From Atriophallophorus winterbourni (lineage: Eukaryota; Platyhelminthes; Trematoda; Plagiorchiida; Microphallidae), in contig JACCGJ010013241.1 of the NCBI GenBank assembly GCA_013407085.1, positions 1-64,000 of the forward strand: a stretch of DNA of 64,000 nt, read 5' to 3'. Position 1 is the first letter of the stretch, and each line of letters opens with the position of its first letter. The translations under genes were made by a program, and so were the position numbers. Shown piece by piece: positions 46,501 to 53,489 of this stretch. A model generated the notes under the pieces. That model did not search any database. It was given only the letters and a program-made list of their open reading frames with translations, and was not told the origin of the DNA.

Positions 46501-49404
46501 TCGCACGGCAAACCCAACTCCATGCAGTCGAGGCTCATCGGAACCTCTTCCTTTCCAAAAGAATGTGTAATCACTTTCTGTTAGCTTACCAGTGTCTGGT
46601 AAGCGCGTCTCTTGTAGGGCAGCCACGTCGACATTCAGCCTCTTTATCTCGTTGTTAATCACGGCGGACATTCTAACGCCTCTGATATTCGAGACGTCGT
46701 CATGAAATCCTGGAAGCATGGACCGGACGTTCCAGGTTCCAAGTTTCAGAACTGACATTTGTTGTTTGGTATTTCGATTCGCTGGTGCGGAAAAATACAG
46801 TCTGCTTGTCGGTTGATTCCTAATCCCCATGCACCCCATGAGGATAGCAGACCGTGGCGAGACGGCACCTTATTGACTGGGGGCTGCCCAGCTTGAGGCG
46901 GGCGGTAGCCGTCCAATGAGACCTGGAAGTCTCTCCCACCGTCGAAAGCAGCCCCAGGCGCTTAGCTCTGCGCCAGTCGAGCCATAGCTTTTAACCGGTA
47001 TCTGCTGCTTTCCGTGTTTTTTCCGTAGAAGCGGAATGGAGTGTCCTCTCCATTGGTGCGTTGTGATGTATGCCAGGGCAGTTCAATATGGAGAACTAGC
47101 TGTTGCCCATGCAGCAAGTGCTCCCTCTCCACGGCACCACTGGAACCAAAGGAACAGCTAGGCTGATACTTTTGGACAACGATGCCGTCGCAGGAGCTGG
47201 CAGGACGAAGTTGAATAAACTTCGGACTGCCTAACGGGACTCCGGCTCCGGATTTTTCCTCGAGGTTGACTCCTGAAGCCTTTTCCATGAATGGATGTAG
47301 CCACAAGGCAGTGGAGGTTTGATATAAGGGTTTTCCTTCCCCTAGGTGGGCCGCCTTCATGGACTAACGAGCTCCACCTGCCCGAAGCACGCTGGTTTTG
47401 AGGCGCCAGTCAGCCGCCTTCGCCCTTTCTCCTGTCAGTAGAAGCTGTTCCGCCGGGTCACACAGGACCACGCGTGCAGGCCAGGAGCTGGACTTGGTTG
47501 TCAGAGGCTATATGAGACGCGGGCCATTGGAGCATTTTTGGAATTGGGAGCTTATCCCCAAAACCGCCCCGGCCGTGACAACCTTGGAACCTGCCACCGG
47601 TGATTCGCTACGAATTTATTGCTTTCTTCATTTATCAGTATAGGGGCTTATTGAATTGTGGCTGGTGAGAAATTTGCGATTGCGTAATATTCAAATTGGC
47701 GAGCAAAAGTTAAAACAAATACCAGCAATGCAGTAAATAGTTATGCAGCCTATAGTCTGAAATCGACATACAGTGGAAGCAGTTGCGATGGCATCAGATA
47801 ACCGGGATCTCTAAAGCAAGATACGAGATATAGTAACAGATTGTAACCGGGATCTCTAAAGCAAGATACGAGATATAGTAACAGATTGTGGTGCAACTTT
47901 ATATGGATGAATGGATAGAGGGGCTACTCGATTCTGTATAGCATGTACATTTATTCTATGTACCCAATGTAGAAATTCTGAAGGCTGAACAACTAACAGT
48001 TATCCAATACAATACAACCGTAAAATTGTGGTAAACCAACGTTTAAGCGACTGTAGCGGCAACTTGGCCTAGTATTGCCTCATAGTAGCAAGCTTCCTCC
48101 TATTATGTACTGCTTTAGATCCGGGTATTTTTGCTCTTACCATAGCAATTACTAGGGTAAATGTCGTAGTGGATTTATTTGGAAGATAAACACTGGGCAA
48201 ATACTTCATGAGAAGGGGAGTTTGTTAGTTAGTTGATAGTTTCGATCATTCAAATGTGCAGTGAAACATGATTACACGACTAACCTCTTCCAAATTAGGT
48301 TCTGAAAGCAGACCTTGCTTTTGCGCACTGAAAATAAATATAAAAATCGAAATCAAATCTACCATGTAACGTGGAAATATGTCCGACATAGGCCGGCATC
48401 ACATGAAATACAAACGCCAGTCCACGAGAAAAAAGGTTCTTCACATAAAGAGCATTCATGTGATGACCAAAGTTTCGATGGCAACTCGGTCAGTGTGACC
48501 TAATTCAGCGTGAAAATGCCACGAAAACATACGTCCGTAAGATTTTCAGCATCATTAAAAGCAACGCCCGGGGTATACAACGCACAAAGTAGGTGAACCC
48601 ATCGATTATTATCTGTCCTTTTGAAAGCGCCCGATAAAATGGGGCATAGCTCACACGCCTAGGAGACCAATGAGTAAACAGCAAACTTACAGGGTGACGA
48701 ACACCAGCCAAGCATGGTTCACAAAACCAAGCATCAGTGCTAGATGAACTGTTACCGCTTGATAAAAAAACGGAATCGATGACCTTGTAGCAATCTAAAC
48801 ACATTAACGTCGGAACAGTATGTTACCTTCATGAACTACAATACCACAACCGTCACATTCAATCAATTCATCTTCAGGCTCATTTTTATCCCCGAGACAG
48901 AGAAGGCAAACCAGAAATTCTGTTTTCGATTTTTCAAACGACTTAGGAGGCACTGCATTGGAAATGGTCTGGATATCAGTCTCGGGGCGAATAAAACCTG
49001 AAAAATGTGTGAACGCCGCGGTCTTACTTGATGACAATCGAGAAGTGTCATTTGAGCAACACTGAGATTTTTCTTCACAAGAAATGAGTTTATCAGGTGA
49101 CTTTTCAGAAGAGGAATTCGATGAGGATGAGTTCGAATGCGGAATACTATCATCATCGTCACTTTCATCTCCATCACTATCTGCAACGAAGATAAAATAA
49201 ATCGGGGGAGACCTTCATCGGATTCTTCACACACGAATTCTTCGTCACTTTCATCGTCTAGATCGTCCAGCAAGTCAAAATGAGCATCAACTACAGGCTT
49301 GATTTGACGTTTCGATGGATCGCGACGAGCTAGATCGAATAAACTAACAAACTAAAAGTACCGATAGCAGTGAATAATTGTTCAACGTGATTTTGCTCAC
49401 TCAT
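30810..49404 (-). CDS. PHF14: PHF14 PHD-finger chromatin protein (spliced, 16 or 17 exons)
   Basis: Nuclear histone-reading protein with PHD and extended-PHD fingers. Minus-strand exons: 49404-49387, 49351-49213, 49180-48827, 48794-48691, 48658-48533, 48499-48363, 48327-48285, 42662-42379, 39689-39504, 39024-38918, 37571-37479, 34749-34481, 33767-33636, 33553-33163, 32191-32089, 31000-30810. N-terminal SKRQIKPVVDAHFDLLDDLD matches human SKRRQVKPLAASLLEALDYD; then an acidic stretch, PHD1 (CLLCLG...CDGCGIVVHE), extended PHD (CELC...RWVHLLCALYTPGVAF...CSLCEE...CISCDAGLCRTYFHVTCAQ), a coiled coil, and PHD2 (CFSCHGFQDQHLITKCDTCG...CLDPPMTRMPKRSK). Phases agree at every join except 42379/39689, where a small exon (length 2 mod 3) seems missing. 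About 890+ aa, close to human 888. No third PHD finger was found. Confidence 0.94.
31001..32088. other. PHF14 last intron
   Basis: Contains the CR1-tail repeat at 31437-31640. A third PHD exon was looked for here and not found. Confidence 0.5.
31437..31640 (+). repeat. CR1-tail repeat copy, antisense in PHF14 intron
   Basis: From GGTTAATACCGTGCTAAATT to GCCTGGATCAGGCTTGTGCT with internal TGAGCTGCATGCTGGA and CCCACGTGTAG. Confidence 0.8.
32089..32191 (-). CDS. PHF14: PHF14 exon encoding acidic linker
   Basis: Acceptor TTTCTGTCTAG, phase 0, encodes LPVRLKNEPPELDAYAYR then PEDNSDEDIAGLRASK, donor AAAAG|GTATCA. Phase fits both neighbours. Confidence 0.7.
32442..32482 (+). ncRNA. Hammerhead ribozyme-like motif with compensatory stem II
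   Basis: CTGATGA, stem II TGAC-AAACA-GTCA, GAAA, stem III ACCGGT. Stem II differs from the other copies at several positions on both strands yet pairs perfectly. The base after stem III is G rather than A, C or T, so cleavage at this site is unlikely today. Confidence 0.7.
33163..33553 (-). CDS. PHF14: PHF14 exon: end of PHD2 and basic linker
   Basis: Begins QCSYCTKA, completing PHD2 after TG|G (W), then a long Arg/Lys/Ser-rich linker (KAPLKNTRRNTIANSKL, KRALNRFSPTRVVNKRF). The donor CAG|GTGGTG is phase 0; read-through would stop at 33127. Confidence 0.85.
33636..33767 (-). CDS. PHF14: PHF14 exon: PHD2
   Basis: Encodes CFSCHGFQDQHLITKCDTCG then KAFHLACLDPPMTRMPKR, spacing C-x2-C...C-x2-C...H-x2-C, matching human CGICKKNHDQHLLLLCDTCK...LDPPLTRMPRK. 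The split codons on both sides resolve to E and W. Confidence 0.95.
33768..34480. other. PHF14 intron
   Basis: A 14-bp tandem duplication (CCAGCGCATATCTC twice) lies at 33941-33968. Short plus-strand ORFs here look like chance. Confidence 0.5.
34481..34749 (-). CDS. PHF14: PHF14 exon: Ser/Arg-rich linker
   Basis: Acceptor ATACTCACACAG, phase 0, 89 codons plus two bases, donor CTCGA|GTAAGT. It carries GRKRPLPSRAISNRSAARNR, a likely nuclear-localisation stretch, directly upstream of PHD2. Confidence 0.85.
35270..35600 (+). mobile_element. Penelope-like element GIY-YIG endonuclease remnant
   Basis: Encodes [20 protein letters not shown], the GIY-YIG signature and following helix, then after a frameshift HVLDTGHSIDLDNVKVIRRG and YRERLHGEAIQITKAGANAV. 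This is the C-terminal endonuclease of a Penelope-like retroelement. The RT is not present. The frame break near 35390 shows it is inactive. Confidence 0.82.
35798..35827 (+). ncRNA. Hammerhead-like motif of the CTGACGA type
   Basis: CTGACGA, an unpaired A, a perfect 7-bp stem GCTTCTG-TATT-CAGAAGC, then GAAACGTTACC. It fits CUGANGA...GAAA except for the extra A. It lies about 200 bp after the GIY-YIG remnant in the same orientation. Related sequences: 59241-59272 (-) and 60434-60455 (+). Confidence 0.5.
36220..36740 (+). mobile_element. APE-type LINE with C-terminal zinc finger, 3' fragment
   Basis: Open frame 36228-36656 encodes LRQRRLRWLGHVYRMENGRI, WEELAPDRSLWRHCVKRRL and a terminal CKRCGRDCSSRIGLFSHSKS finger (C-x2-C...H-x4-C). 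This is the C-terminal end of the same LINE family seen at 44640-47640. The 3' UTR follows to about 36740. Confidence 0.85.
37479..37571 (-). CDS. PHF14: PHF14 exon: coiled coil
   Basis: 31 codons, phase 0 both sides (TATTTCAG| and CCG|GTGAGT): VAVQLDAINAKRFEVQERFR then EIITLLKQLIP, a helical coiled-coil segment as in human PHF14. Confidence 0.88.
37660..38250 (+). mobile_element. LINE 3' fragment, degraded
   Basis: Encodes ELATVDCFTNLGSHITSNVH then EISARCSRATVAFRNVGHLW, with LHKCET near 37950, and out of frame SHISRMENRFPEAVLFA. This is the region between RT and the zinc finger in the same LINE class as 44640-47640. Confidence 0.75.
38251..38917. other. PHF14 intron, unassigned
   Basis: GAGTGTCCTCTCCATT near 38320 also occurs at 47041 in a LINE 5' region; otherwise nothing recognised. 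Confidence 0.4.
38918..39024 (-). CDS. PHF14: PHF14 exon: coiled coil start
   Basis: Acceptor CTTTTTCACCAG. Encodes DREKKIDELLKRISSLQDTQ then RELQIADASAS; the first codon is split with the previous exon. Donor TCG|GTACGT, phase 0. Confidence 0.88.
39126..39306 (-). repeat. CR1-tail repeat copy
   Basis: Plus strand reads AAGCTCGATCCAGGCAAAGT...CCCAGGCCTAGACAGACATG...GTGAGACTCCAGCGTGTTTC...TCAATTTAGCACGGTGTTAG. Confidence 0.8.
39504..39689 (-). CDS. PHF14: PHF14 exon with the conserved DFITYFF block
   Basis: Acceptor TTTTTTCTCCACAG. Encodes PTAKTPLYLEHSPVAMRLFV, KSKALQLPLNLTGES and APDFITYFF (human LTADFVNYYFERN). It begins with two bases, which does not match the two bases left by exon 42662-42379, so a small exon is missing in between. 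Confidence 0.88.
40428..40519. repeat. (TA)n then (GT)n microsatellite
   Basis: Interrupted TA dinucleotides from 40428 to 40499 followed by about nine GT units to 40518. Confidence 0.95.
40617..40810 (-). repeat. CR1-tail repeat copy
   Basis: Plus strand shows CACAAGTCTGATCCATGCAA, GACTGCACGTGGGCTATGAT, GTGAGACTCCAGCGTGTTTT and CAATTTAGCACGGTGCTAGC. Confidence 0.8.
41525..41580 (+). repeat. CR1-tail repeat, last 55 bp only
   Basis: CTGCAGTCTCTGACTGTGCG then GCACTTTGCCTGGATCCGGC and TTGTGCTTTCATACC; a strongly 5'-truncated copy. Confidence 0.7.
41720..42325 (+). mobile_element. RTE-like LINE, 3' end of ORF plus 3' UTR
   Basis: Encodes IRWQHRVTNVDVCKRVLG, LRWLGHVLRML, EKRSGGQSMTWRVGMKKLT and GRIRLPGWGPKAPP, the common C-terminal end of trematode RTE-like RT ORFs. 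The 3' UTR ends GGCACTTTGTCTGGCTCCAG, ACTTGTGCTTC and an (ATG)n tail at 42306-42321. The insertion ends about 55 bp from the donor of the PHF14 exon at 42379. Confidence 0.82.
42379..42662 (-). CDS. PHF14: PHF14 exon after the extended PHD
   Basis: Acceptor GTTACTTTACAG, phase 0. Encodes NNVDPYFAQCRQHTDKSVAR then HRRRNYLTAMS (human IADPFFAYCKQHADRLDRKWKRKNYLALQS) and a helical RLQHKLEHFRQLYEELRKV. Donor GGCAA|GTATTT leaves two bases. Confidence 0.93.
42811..42850 (-). ncRNA. Hammerhead-like motif, decayed
   Basis: Minus strand: ACTGTCCCTAC, GTGATTA in place of the core, TTGC-AAACA-GCAC, GAAAC. Two core bases are lost. Clearly the same family as 59908-59949. Confidence 0.6.
43690..44600 (+). 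mobile_element. LINE RT 3' half, heavily degraded
   Basis: Fragments encode LGMPIIQNKTKVLGQGI, YQLEPVHQFTYLASTTADK and, later, YKLENGDISKDLL and ALEALNDASS, in several frames with stops. These correspond to the region after the RT catalytic box in the zinc-finger LINE class. Its 3' end faces the 3' end of the next element. Confidence 0.75.
44640..47640 (-). mobile_element. APE-type LINE with internally deleted RT and zinc-finger tail
   Basis: Minus strand, 5' to 3': G-rich 5' UTR (47640-46840), endonuclease (46839-46094: LKLGTWNVRSMLPGF, AALQETRLPDTGKL, VLGDFNARVGADYESW, SWKHPRSKH), linker (46048-45422), RT N-terminus (45349-44870: NGKAPGDDGIPPELIKCG, ESQCGFRKGRSTVDMIFSL, FIDLTKAFDYVSREGL). 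RT then jumps from LIGCPQ straight to the terminal CKRCGRDCSSRIGLFSHSKS finger, so the catalytic FADD half is deleted. A frameshift near 46320, a nonsense codon at about 46093 and a frame break near 45065 add to the damage. Sense-oriented in PHF14 intron 7. Confidence 0.9.
47800..47889. repeat. Perfect 45-bp tandem duplication
   Basis: AACCGGGATCTCTAAAGCAA... at 47800-47844 is repeated without change at 47845-47889. Confidence 0.97.
48285..48327 (-). CDS. PHF14: PHF14 exon 7
   Basis: 43 nt after micro-intron 6; encodes (C)AQKQGLLSEPNLEE, matching human CAQKEGLLSEAAAEED. Donor GAG|GTTAGT, phase 0. Confidence 0.92.
48363..48499 (-). CDS. PHF14: PHF14 exon 6: second half of extended PHD
   Basis: Encodes VTLTELPSKLWSSHECSLCE, then FSWTGVCISCDAGLCRTYFH and VTC, with the C-x2-C...C-x2-C...H-x2-C pattern of an extended PHD. 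Human: VTLTEMNYSKYGAKECSFCE...GVCISCDAGMCRAYFHVTC. Confidence 0.95.
48533..48658 (-). CDS. PHF14: PHF14 exon 5: zinc knuckle of extended PHD
   Basis: 42 codons, phase 0 both sides: ACELCPILSGAFKRTDNNRW then VHLLCALYTPGVAFNDAENL (human [35 protein letters not shown]). Confidence 0.95.
48691..48794 (-). CDS. PHF14: PHF14 exon 4: end of PHD1
   Basis: Completes HEDCY after micro-intron 3, then VIDSVFLSSGNSSSSTDAWF, CEPCLAGVRHP; donor CCT|GTAAGT. Confidence 0.94.
48827..49180 (-). CDS. PHF14: PHF14 exon 3: acidic/Ser region and PHD1
   Basis: Encodes DSDGDESDDDDSIPHSNSSS, later FLVCLLCLGDKNEPEDELIE and CDGCGIVVHE. PHD1 cysteines C-x2-C and C-x2-C are present. The open frame is bounded by micro-introns 2 and 3. 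Confidence 0.94.
49213..49351 (-). CDS. PHF14: PHF14 exon 2: conserved N-terminal motif
   Basis: Encodes FVSLFDLARRDPSKRQIKPV then VDAHFDLLDDLDDESDEEFV, equivalent to the first 35 residues of human PHF14. Confidence 0.9.
49387..49404 (-). CDS. PHF14: PHF14 exon 1: start codon (18 coding nt)
   Basis: ATGAGTGAGCAAAATCAC, then a 35-nt intron (49386-49352) with GT...AG ends. The join gives MSEQNHFVSLFDLARR in frame with the conserved motif, and no other ATG is available in that frame nearby. The 5' UTR is not defined. Confidence 0.75.
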
Positions 49405-49900
49405 TGTTCTTGGTGTAAGGCGGAGTATCCTAAGAATGTTAATTGAGCTAACAGTTAAACAGCATATAAGTAGAAATAGATAACATTTTTGTTTACGATA
49501 ATCGCAAAAGATAACAAGACAAAAGATAATAAAACATAACGATCAAGTTAACTGATGATGCTGCGGAATGGAAAAGCGACTGGAAAATACTAGAGATTAG
49601 AAAGGACTAAAATTATCGTATTGTTTCTGTTTAAGAACAACAAATGGCTCAACATCTAATTGAAAGACCGATTAGCACAGACTACAAAGCCTGAATACTT
49701 TAGCTGGGTATTGGATAAGCTAATAACTTGTTGAATATGAGTCTGTTGCAGCTCAAACGAGAAAGTTGGCCAAATATGCATTCTAATAGATGTTACAATA
49801 TCATCAAGTTAACCTTAAGGAGAAAAGGTCTAACAGATGATCGTAAGTTGCATTTGCATACTGTACAGCGAACGTTGGGCCCATGCATTAAAATAGAAAC
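49405..49900. other. PHF14 upstream flank
   Basis: Likely carries the PHF14 5' UTR and promoter; no specific element can be named. Confidence 0.4.
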
Positions 49901-50200
49901 AGTTTAGTCAGTTCATTTATAATTGCTTCAAAAAAGGCAGCATCTATATGCTTTCATCTTAATATCGCTGTCTAACATTGTTGATGGTTTCCAAAATCTG
50001 CGACGTAGACAACTGATCATAAGGACTTTCACGTTAAACAGAATTCGCGGAGACCTAATACTTACGTATAAAATACTACACATAATCCCTTTCATCAGAA
50101 AAGCGTTATTAACACAGAACGACGATGGAGACACGATCTCAAACATATGTGCTGAATGCTCCACAATTAGGATGGAACTACTACAGGCATTTTAATTCAG
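49900..50200 (+). mobile_element. CR1-like LINE scrap
   Basis: Encodes NLRRRQLIIRTFTLNRIRGD then LILTYKILHI; the RRxRGDLILxYKILH words are the end of CR1-type RT. Degraded. Confidence 0.6.
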
Positions 50201-50759
50201 TGTTTTATATATTTTATATCTTATATGTATGTTATTCTCGACGATTTTATCCTGTAGTTATTGCTTCGGTGGCTGTAGCCGCGCTGCTTTCTCGGAAAAA
50301 CCAGGAGAGTTACCATTTAATAGCATTAGCCCACCAGAGTAGAAAACGTTTTCTGATCAATTCCGAAATGATGGCGGGAGTGGTCTGATTATAAGATGTG
50401 CGAGATAACATACACACCACTCTAATTGAGAATAAGGCTAATCAAAGCGACTGCAACAAGTACCATAAACATCTCTCCTGAAAGGCTTCGGCAAGGGAAT
50501 ACCAACCGTGGATATTATCTTCGTCCAGAAACAGCTCCAAGAAAAACAGTACATGCCATTAAACGGTGTTCTAACTGATACTTTAGAGTATGCTAGCAAA
50601 CAGGATCTTCATAGAATGCCCGAAGTTCAAGGCTGTTATCGGAGGCTATGTTAAATAGCTTGGTTTTTCTATACTTGCATCAGCTGCACGTGCAAACTCG
50701 CAGTGATTCTGTAGTGTGCAACTGAAAAACGTACTACTTTAACTTTTCACCGATACCAA

Positions 50760-50875
50760 GCTTCAGGTGGAAGCAATTTCTTAATCTATTTCTTATGTGT
50801 CTGTCTGGGCAACGTCACAGTATTATTCAGACCAAGTGTAAGCTCGGATTGTGCACCATTTTGTATGGGTATAAA
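50760..50875 (+). repeat. CR1-tail repeat, diverged
   Basis: TGTCTGTCTGGGCAACGTCA, CAGACCAAGTGTAAGCTCGG and TGTGCACCATTTTGTATGGG match the repeat's second half with many changes. Confidence 0.5.
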
Positions 50876-51039
50876 TTTTATACTCTGGCATGAAGTGTTG
50901 TTTACTTTATTCTCGGACGCTTTTGAGATCCACTGAGGCTTCAAACAAGGATAATTTTAATCTGCACACACTAGCATTTCTTTTGCTTCGCTTCCAAATA
51001 ATGCTTTATGAGCTAGTACATACCGTATTGACCTAGGTA

Positions 51040-51720
51040 TCATGTAACAAACCACAAGCCTGATACAGGCATCATTATCATCATGATGAAGCACAACTCT
51101 GAGGTCAGAAAAAGTGACAAGAAACATGAAGCAGATAAGTACGCGCGTGAAAAAGGGAAAGTAGGAAAACGGAATATGCAAAAGCAAATGCGCAAAAAGC
51201 AGCTTGTTTTGTAGTTTCACTGCGTGCGGTTCGTTGATTTTTGTTTTGTTTTGTTTTCATCAAATATAATATAATAATACCGGATTAAAACACTATGACA
51301 CAAACGATAAAATACACTGGTGCCTCTGACTTCGGTCTGCAGCCATATCTCGTAAGGTTTCCAGTCAACGCTTAGGTGGAGGTTTTGGACCCCACCAAGG
51401 CAAATGAATACGCTCAACTGAGCCTAGCGATACGGTAAATTTCTTCATCCCAATGCGCCACGTCATAGACTGGCCATCCGATCTTTTCTTCCAGCTTCTG
51501 CCAGACTCTGTGAATAAGGCACGGTATGGTAAATGGTGAGGAGGTATTCTTAAAACCATTGCATTCTTAAACAATTGCAAACAAGCAAGCGTCAGCATTT
51601 CTCTCGGTTAGTGGCCTCTTGGTCCTAACACCCACTTGCAGACATCTATATTTGTAACGCGATGCTGTCACCGAATGCGAGCAATCCCAACGCAAGTAAC
51701 GGGTGTCAAAATCAGAAAGT
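51040..51720 (-). mobile_element. RTE-like LINE, 3' end of ORF and 3' UTR
   Basis: From 51720 downwards: LACLQLFKNAMVLRIPP, LFTESGRSWKKRSDGQSMTW, RIGMKKFTVSLGSVERIHLP, WWGPKPP, then a 3' UTR ending in a CAT/ATG repeat at about 51070-51085. Same family as 41720-42325; the copy ends in a nested scrap of CR1-tail repeat (51048-51065). Confidence 0.78.
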
Positions 51721-51734
51721 CGACGGACATCTTC

Positions 51735-51935
51735 CACTCGGATAGACCAGGCAAAGTGTCACAGTCACAGAATGCACGTGGGCTGGGATATTATCAGGTT
51801 GCCCAGGCCTAGACAGAAATGAAATGGAAAGTACAAGAGGAAATGGTAGTAAGACTCCAGCGTGTTTCCGTATGCAGCTCATTATCGGTGGAAAATTAAT
51901 TTATCACGGTGATAGCGGCACAGCAACTACCTACC
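51735..51935 (-). repeat. CR1-tail repeat copy
   Basis: CCAGGCAAAGTGTCACAGTC, GAATGCACGTGGGCTGGGAT, TCAGGTTGCCCAGGCCTAGA, AAGACTCCAGCGTGTTTCCG on the plus strand. Confidence 0.75.
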
Positions 51936-52489
51936 TGTGTATACATTGTGATGGCAGCCTTTCGATTTGGATTGTTTAAAAGCACAAACTAAAGTGATGG
52001 AAGGGCGAATACGTTACTTTTTGTATCCCGACCATGTAGCTATCATGTTTGAATCCCAAGAGAGCTGCTCAAATGACGGATGGACCGCTTTTTGTTAGAA
52101 CACAAATACGCTGGGATGAATATCAGCACGAACAAGATGAATGTTCTTATTAAGCAACTGCATCGACTGTCATGATTATTGTTAAAAATGGTGGATTGAA
52201 CCAGTGATTCTCTTCACACATCTTAATTCCAATGTTGTGGCCAACAGCTCCCTGGGAAGAGAAAAATAGGGGGATCGGTACTACGAGATCCAGAATCGAA
52301 TGTATGCAGCGTTGACGGAACCTTGTGGGCTCACTCACATGTTAGCTCACGGCATGCAAGTGAGTTCATTAGATGAAGTCCTTAGACATTTTATCAGATG
52401 AACAGCACTGGTTCGTGTAAGTGATATGCGCTACCCAAGCCTAGTGTCCGTTATTATCATCGCCGCTGCATGCAACCATGTGCATATCA

Positions 52490-53050
52490 CCCAAAGAAGC
52501 AAATTTCGGACAGTAATGGCAATCACTGCCACCTGCCCCACTCGAAGTTGCCTGTTTTACATTTCAGACTGTTCGATTGGATTTAAATTCCTCGTCGACA
52601 CAGGAGCAGAGGTTATTGTGATCCCCTCTTTAACGATTTAAAACCTTCGCTCCTGACTAAAACTTACAGGCCGCTAACGGGAGCCGGATAAGAACATTTG
52701 GTGAGAAGTTCTTGTCACTCGACTTATGACTGCGCCGAAAATTACCATGGATCTTCATCGTCGCTAATGTGAAGCATGTCATATTAGGAATAGACTTTTT
52801 TTTACCAAATTCGGTCTCGTCGTCGAACCTATCAGACGGTGCTTATTAGATGGAAGTGCTACTTTATCTGCTACATGTAAAGCTACGTCTATCAATTCGA
52901 TCGCCTTCGCCAACCTACTCAGATCCTATCTTGAGCTGACACAGCCTGCCAAAATTTGTAGCAACTGTCAAACATAGCGTAGTGCACCACATTGTTACCA
53001 AAGGCCCCGCTTGTTTTTCTGGCTCAAGACGTCTCTTGTGGGATAAACTA
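52490..53050 (+). mobile_element. Ty3/gypsy LTR retrotransposon remnant (protease region)
   Basis: An open stretch to 52641 ends FLVDTGAEVIVIPSLTI, the aspartic-protease active site (DTG). Further pieces in shifted frames read RTFGEKFLSL, WIFIVANVKHVILGIDFF and HHIVTKGPACF, the usual order of Ty3/gypsy protease followed by the start of RT. Multiple frameshifts; no LTRs or RT core seen. A long-dead host-genome copy. Confidence 0.75.
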
Positions 53051-53104
53051 AAAATAGCTAAAACCTAGTTAGAAAACTTAATGCAACATGATATGTATGT
53101 ATGT

Positions 53105-53305
53105 ATATATGTATGCATGAAAGAACAAGCCTGATCCATGCAAAGTGCCGCACAGTCAGAGAATGCACGTGGGCGAAGATACTGTCAGGTTCCCAAGCAT
53201 AGACAGTTAAGGGGAAGGGAAATAGCAATAGCAGTGAGACTCCAGCGTGTACTCGCATGCAGCTCACTAAAGGGGGCCAGTCAATTTAGCACAGTTAGCA
53301 ACACA
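53105..53305 (-). repeat. CR1-tail repeat copy
   Basis: AACAAGCCTGATCCATGCAA, AGTGCCGCACAGTCAGAGAA, GCAGTGAGACTCCAGCGTGT and CAGTCAATTTAGCACAGTTA on the plus strand; preceded by ATGT repeats at 53090-53115. Confidence 0.8.
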
Positions 53306-53489
53306 ATCTGATACAGATATGGTGCCGTTCAACAGAAACAATGAAATGTACAAAGCGAGTAGGGGTACAAATCGGGTAGAAACAGTGAGAAGATAACAGT
53401 GGATAATTTGTTGTCCATTTACACACGTCAATTTTTTAAATTTTTTTAATATAGTTTTGAACGATAGGAAAATGTCAGGGGATAATAGA

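Larger units (their letters stand above)
42663..48284. other. PHF14 intron 7 (5.6 kb), LINE-filled
   Basis: Contains a decayed hammerhead-like site (42811-42850, -), a Penelope-type block (42900-43020), two tail-to-tail LINEs (43690-44600 and 44640-47640) and a 45-bp tandem duplication. 47890-48284 shows nothing recognisable. Confidence 0.75.

Noticed and set aside
44640..47640. Host gene annotated as craniofacial-development-like endonuclease or reverse transcriptase
   Set aside because: Domain order EN-RT-zinc finger with stops and deletions identifies a LINE copy.
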